This document shows positions 6,114-8,634 of a stretch of DNA of 8,634 nt, piece by piece; within the stretch, counting starts at the first letter, position 1; each line of letters begins with the position of its first letter. The stretch is from DATHSN01 sp035464115. Its GTDB lineage: Bacteria > Actinomycetota > Acidimicrobiia > Acidimicrobiales > SKKL01. Position numbers and translations under genes: made by a program. The notes below the pieces were generated by a model. It was not told the DNA's origin and did no database searches. It saw only the letters and a list, made by a program, of their open reading frames with translations. The stretch lies in contig DATHSN010000267.1 of NCBI GenBank assembly GCA_035464115.1, forward strand, positions 1-8,634, read 5' to 3'.

Positions 6114-6887
6114 TCAGCCCAGGAGATCGAGCCAGGGGCGCAGGACGGCGAGGAACGCGGCGGGTTGCTCGAGGTGGGCGGTGTGGCCGGCGCCGGCGAC
6201 GGTGGCGAAGGTGGCGTTGGCGCCGATCCCGGCGGCGAGCCGCTGGCCCAGGGCGACGAACTTGGTGTCGTCGGCCCCGGCGACCACCAGCGTGGGCGCC
6301 GAGATCTCGCCGAGGCGGTGCCACGACGGCTCCTGGGTGCCGGTGCCCGCCAGCCGCAGCGACGACGCCAGCCCGGCGGCGGTGTTCTCGAGGCGGGCGT
6401 CGCGCCCGGCCGCGGCGGGGGAGAGGCCGGCGAACAGCGGCAGGGCGAGCCACTCGTCGAGGAAGGCGGCCACGCCGATCGCCTCGACGCGGCGGGCCCG
6501 GGCCTCGTCGTCGGCGACGCGGGCCGCCCGCTCGTCGGCCGACTCGAGCCCGGCGGTGGCCCCGATGAGGACCAGGCCCCGAACCAGGTCGGGTCGCTCG
6601 AGGGCGGTGTGCAGCACGATCCGGCCACCCATCGAGTAGCCGACGTAGACCGCGGGCCCGGCGACGTCGGCGACGAGGCGGCCCGCGGTCGCCAGGTCGG
6701 CGTGGACGTGCGCCGAGCGACCGTGGCCGGGCGCGTCGACCAGCACCAGCTCGTGGTCGCGGGCCAGGTCGTCGGCCACCGGCCCCCACGAGCGGCGCGT
6801 CTGGGTGAAGCCGTGGACCAGGGCGAGGCGCGGCCCGGCCCCGACGACGTCGGCGTGCAGCGCGGGGGGCGGGACGGGGTCGGGCAC
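6114..6887 (-). CDS. menH: SHCHC synthase, alpha/beta hydrolase (MenH)
   Basis: MenH eliminates pyruvate from SEPHCHC, the MenD product, to give 2-succinyl-6-hydroxy-2,4-cyclohexadiene-1-carboxylate. The protein is 257 residues, the family's normal size. The oxyanion-side HGFTQT is at 25-30, the nucleophile elbow GYSMGGR at 83-89 with S85, the acid D207 in AGADDTKF (203-210) and the histidine H235 in GAGHTAHLEQP (232-242). These match the E. coli MenH signatures around its Ser/Asp/His triad, including GNRD/KF-like and GH-AH-E-P patterns, so this is more specific than a general hydrolase call. The start is taken as GTG 6887, because AGGAG lies five bases upstream. GTG 6893 would add two residues but overlaps that site, and ATG 6938 would run across the menD start. 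It is divergent from menD, whose product feeds it. Confidence 0.9.
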   Translation of the reverse strand: MPDPVPPPALHADVVGAGPRLALVHGFTQTRRSWGPVADDLARDHELVLVDAPGHGRSAHVHADLATAGRLVADVAGPAVYVGYSMGGRIVLHTALERPDLVRGLVLIGATAGLESADERAARVADDEARARRVEAIGVAAFLDEWLALPLFAGLSPAAAGRDARLENTAAGLASSLRLAGTGTQEPSWHRLGEISAPTLVVAGADDTKFVALGQRLAAGIGANATFATVAGAGHTAHLEQPAAFLAVLRPWLDLLG

Positions 6888-6892
6888 GGTCA

Positions 6893-6897
6893 CTCCT
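6893..6897 (-). promoter_or_regulatory. Shine-Dalgarno site deciding the menH start
   Basis: The minus strand reads GAGAGGAGTGACCGTG. AGGAG is separated by five bases (TGACC) from the GTG at 6887, a good distance, while the first GTG (6893) is part of the site itself. This is the only well-placed Shine-Dalgarno I find before any gene in the window. Confidence 0.65.
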
Positions 6898-6910
6898 CTC
6901 GGGAGCGCCC

Positions 6911-6916
6911 ACCGTA
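6911..6916 (-). promoter_or_regulatory. -10 hexamer for menH, overlapping the menD -10
   Basis: The minus strand reads TACGGT, ending 23 bases before the GTG at 6887. A start site about seven or eight bases downstream would give a leader of roughly 15-16 bases carrying the Shine-Dalgarno site. Its first two bases (TA) are the complement of the first two bases of the menD hexamer. Confidence 0.5.
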
Positions 6917-6920
6917 GGCT
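6915..6920 (+). promoter_or_regulatory. -10 hexamer for menD, leaderless type
   Basis: TAGGCT is followed by eight bases (CGCCGTCG) and the ATG at 6929. No Shine-Dalgarno precedes that ATG. The position supports the upstream ATG and hence the unusual N-terminal extension of MenD. Confidence 0.6.
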
Positions 6921-6928
6921 CGCCGTCG

Positions 6929-8634
6929 ATGGCTCCACCGCCCGCCGACGATCCGCCCGCCGACGATCCGCCCGCCGACGCCGCGGCCGGGGGCGGCCCG
7001 CCGCGCACCGCGGCGGCGACCTTCTGCGCCACGCTCGTCGACGAGTGGGTGCGGGCGGGGATCGCCGACGTGGTCGTCGCGCCCGGATCCCGCTCCACCC
7101 CGCTCGCGCTCGCCGTGGCGCACGACGGCCGGGTGCGGGTCCACGTCCACCACGACGAGCGCTCGGCCGGGTTCCTGGCCCTCGGCCTCGGGTTGGCCAC
7201 CGGTCGGCCCGCGCCGGTGATCACCACCAGCGGCACCGCGGCGGTCGAGCTGCACCCGGCGGTGGTCGAGGCCCACCAGGCCCGGGTGCCGATGATCTGC
7301 TGCACCGCCGACCGGCCGCCCGAGCTCCACCACGTCGGTGCCCCCCAGACCGTCGACCAGGTCCACCTCTACGGGCGCGCCGTGCGCTGGTTCGCCGACC
7401 CGGGCGTGCCCGACGCCGCGGCCGCCTCGTCGTGGCGGTCGCTCGCGGCGCGCAGCGTCGCCGAGGCGCTCGGTCCCCCGGCCGGCCCGGTGCAGCTGAA
7501 CCTGCCGTTCCGTGACCCGCTCGTGGGGTCGCCCGGCCCGCTGCCCGAGGGACGCGCCGACGGTGGCCCCTGGCACCGGCACGTCGCCCAGGCCGAACGT
7601 CATCCGGCGCTCGACGCCGTCCACGAGATCGTCACCGGGCGGCGGGGCGTCATCGTCGCCGGGTGGGGGGTCGACGATCCTGGGGCCGTGCACCGCCTGG
7701 CCGCCGTGCTGGGGTGGCCGGTGCTGGCCGATCCCCGATCCGGCTGCCGCACACCGGACCCCGCCACCGTCGCCCACGCCGACGCCCTCCTGCGGGTCGG
7801 TGCGATGGCCGAGCGGTTCCGGCCCGAGGTGGTGCTCCAGCTCGGCGCGCCGCCGGCGTCGAAGGTGGTGGGGCAGTGGCTGGCGGCGAGCGGCGCCCGG
7901 CACGTGGTGGTCGACCCCGACGGCGCCTGGCTCGATCCCGACCGGCGGGCCGACGTGGTGGTCGCCGGTGCGGTGGGGGCGGTGTGCGACGCGCTCGCCA
8001 CTGCCGGTCCCGAACGGGCGGCGGAGCCGTGGGCCCCCACGTGGGCGGCTGCCGAGGCGGCCGCCGCGTCCGCGATCGCCGATGCCCTGGCCGGCCACGA
8101 CGGACCCACCGAGCCCGGCATCGCCCGCGACGTCGTCGCCGTGGTGCCCGACCACGGCGCGCTCGTCGTGTCGTCGTCGATGCCCGTGCGCGACGTCGAG
8201 TGGTACGCCGCGCCCCGCACCGGCGGGCGCGTGCTGTCGAACCGGGGGGCCAACGGGATCGACGGGGTCGTGTCGACCGCGGTCGGGCTCGCCGTCTCCG
8301 GGACGCCCACGGTGCTGCTGATCGGCGACGTGGCGTTGCTGCACGACACCAACGGACTGCTCGGCCTGGCCGGACGGGTCGCCGACCTGGTGATCGTGGT
8401 GGTCGACAACGACGGGGGCGGCATCTTCTCGTTCCTCCCCCAGGCCCGCCAGCTCGACGACGCCACGTTCGAGCGGCTGTTCGGCACCCCCCACGGCGTC
8501 GACGTCGCGGCGTTGGCCCGGGTGCACGGGCTGCCGGCCACGGTCGTGGCGCGGGGCCACGAGGTGGGGCCAGCGGTCGTCGACGCCCTCGCCCTCGGGG
8601 GCGCCCGCGTGATCGTCGCCCGCACGGACCGTCG
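6929..8634 (+). CDS. menD: SEPHCHC synthase (MenD), last few residues beyond the window
   Basis: MenD is a thiamine-diphosphate enzyme that decarboxylates 2-oxoglutarate and adds the succinyl-semialdehyde unit to isochorismate, the first committed step of classical menaquinone synthesis. 568 codons are visible without a stop; the family is about 550-580 long, so only a short tail is missing. The N-terminal domain shows VVVAPGSRSTPLALA (48-62), the catalytic glutamate E77 in HHDERSAGFLALG (74-86), TTSGTAAVELHPAVVEA (99-115) and ADRPPEL (127-133). The C-terminal cofactor domain has SNRGANGIDGVVSTA and the ThDP/Mg motif GD (466-467) with HDTNG (472-476), then DNDGGGIFSFLP (493-504). An unusual proline/aspartate-rich tail of about 25 residues precedes the conserved fold. 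It is divergent from menH and transcribed from a leaderless-type promoter. Confidence 0.95.
   Translation, partial: MAPPPADDPPADDPPADAAAGGGPPRTAAATFCATLVDEWVRAGIADVVVAPGSRSTPLALAVAHDGRVRVHVHHDERSAGFLALGLGLATGRPAPVITTSGTAAVELHPAVVEAHQARVPMICCTADRPPELHHVGAPQTVDQVHLYGRAVRWFADPGVPDAAAASSWRSLAARSVAEALGPPAGPVQLNLPFRDPLVGSPGPLPEGRADGGPWHRHVAQAERHPALDAVHEIVTGRRGVIVAGWGVDDPGAVHRLAAVLGWPVLADPRSGCRTPDPATVAHADALLRVGAMAERFRPEVVLQLGAPPASKVVGQWLAASGARHVVVDPDGAWLDPDRRADVVVAGAVGAVCDALATAGPERAAEPWAPTWAAAEAAAASAIADALAGHDGPTEPGIARDVVAVVPDHGALVVSSSMPVRDVEWYAAPRTGGRVLSNRGANGIDGVVSTAVGLAVSGTPTVLLIGDVALLHDTNGLLGLAGRVADLVIVVVDNDGGGIFSFLPQARQLDDATFERLFGTPHGVDVAALARVHGLPATVVARGHEVGPAVVDALALGGARVIVARTDR
6938..6982 (+). 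repeat. 15-base tandem repeat at the 5' end of menD
   Basis: CCGCCCGCCGACGAT occurs twice in direct succession (6938-6952 and 6953-6967), followed by a third copy (6968-6982) that differs only in its last two bases. It encodes PPADD, PPADD, PPADA, within a region of MenD that is not part of the conserved fold. Confidence 0.85.

Noticed and set aside
6888..6938. Longer menH start at ATG 6938
   Set aside because: It would overlap the menD start and both promoter hexamers, and the added residues are not part of the MenH fold. The AGGAG site points to GTG 6887.
6890..8560. Long minus-strand frame antisense to menD (556 codons)
   Set aside because: menD in the opposite strand has the full set of family motifs. 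This frame shows none and exists because stop codons are rare in GC-rich DNA.
1..8634. A defence island, biosynthetic cluster, mobile element or other novel multi-gene system
   Set aside because: I found no nuclease, transposase, integrase, toxin, carrier-protein or phage-like gene, no terminal repeats and no tRNA junction. The recognisable genes are core metabolism plus isolated membrane proteins.

Overview
This is GC-rich DNA, probably actinobacterial. GTG starts are common, A/T-containing -10-like motifs sit directly before start codons, and a membrane-anchored protein has a VPP-rich linker. The protein style resembles Acidimicrobiia, but that placement is an inference from impressions of the proteins, not from a search. 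I count eight genes and no RNA genes, insertion sequences, phage genes or CRISPR arrays. The window is almost fully coding, and no gene-free stretch exceeds about 80 bases.

Layout, left to right. Positions 1-1428 (minus) hold most of a DUF255/YyaL-type thioredoxin-fold protein that runs off the left edge. Diverging from it across only 37 bases is a short-chain dehydrogenase/reductase (1466-2218, plus). Next come a convergent pair of tiny membrane proteins (2263-2409 plus, 48 aa; 2444-2614 minus, 56 aa) with a GC palindrome between their stops. A membrane-anchored protein with a probable beta-propeller exterior domain and a pentapeptide VPP linker follows (2666-3967, plus).

The right half is a menaquinone (vitamin K2) set: menE (3982-5094, minus), menA (5160-6032, plus), menH (6114-6887, minus) and menD (6929 to the right edge, plus). 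MenD makes SEPHCHC from isochorismate, MenH eliminates pyruvate to give SHCHC, MenE activates o-succinylbenzoate as its CoA thioester, and MenA prenylates 1,4-dihydroxy-2-naphthoate in the membrane. menF, menC, menB and the final methyltransferase are not in the window. The four men genes alternate strands, so they form no operon. They are expressed from two divergent promoter regions (menE/menA and menH/menD).

The most informative pattern is regulatory. Five genes (DUF255, SDR, propeller, menE, menA) and menD have a TANNNT hexamer ending 6-8 bases before the chosen start codon, as expected for leaderless transcripts. menH is the clear exception, with a short leader and a good Shine-Dalgarno site. 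Its -10 hexamer overlaps the menD -10 hexamer on the other strand by two bases. I see no previously undescribed multi-gene system here. The region looks like ordinary core metabolism plus a few uncharacterised membrane proteins.
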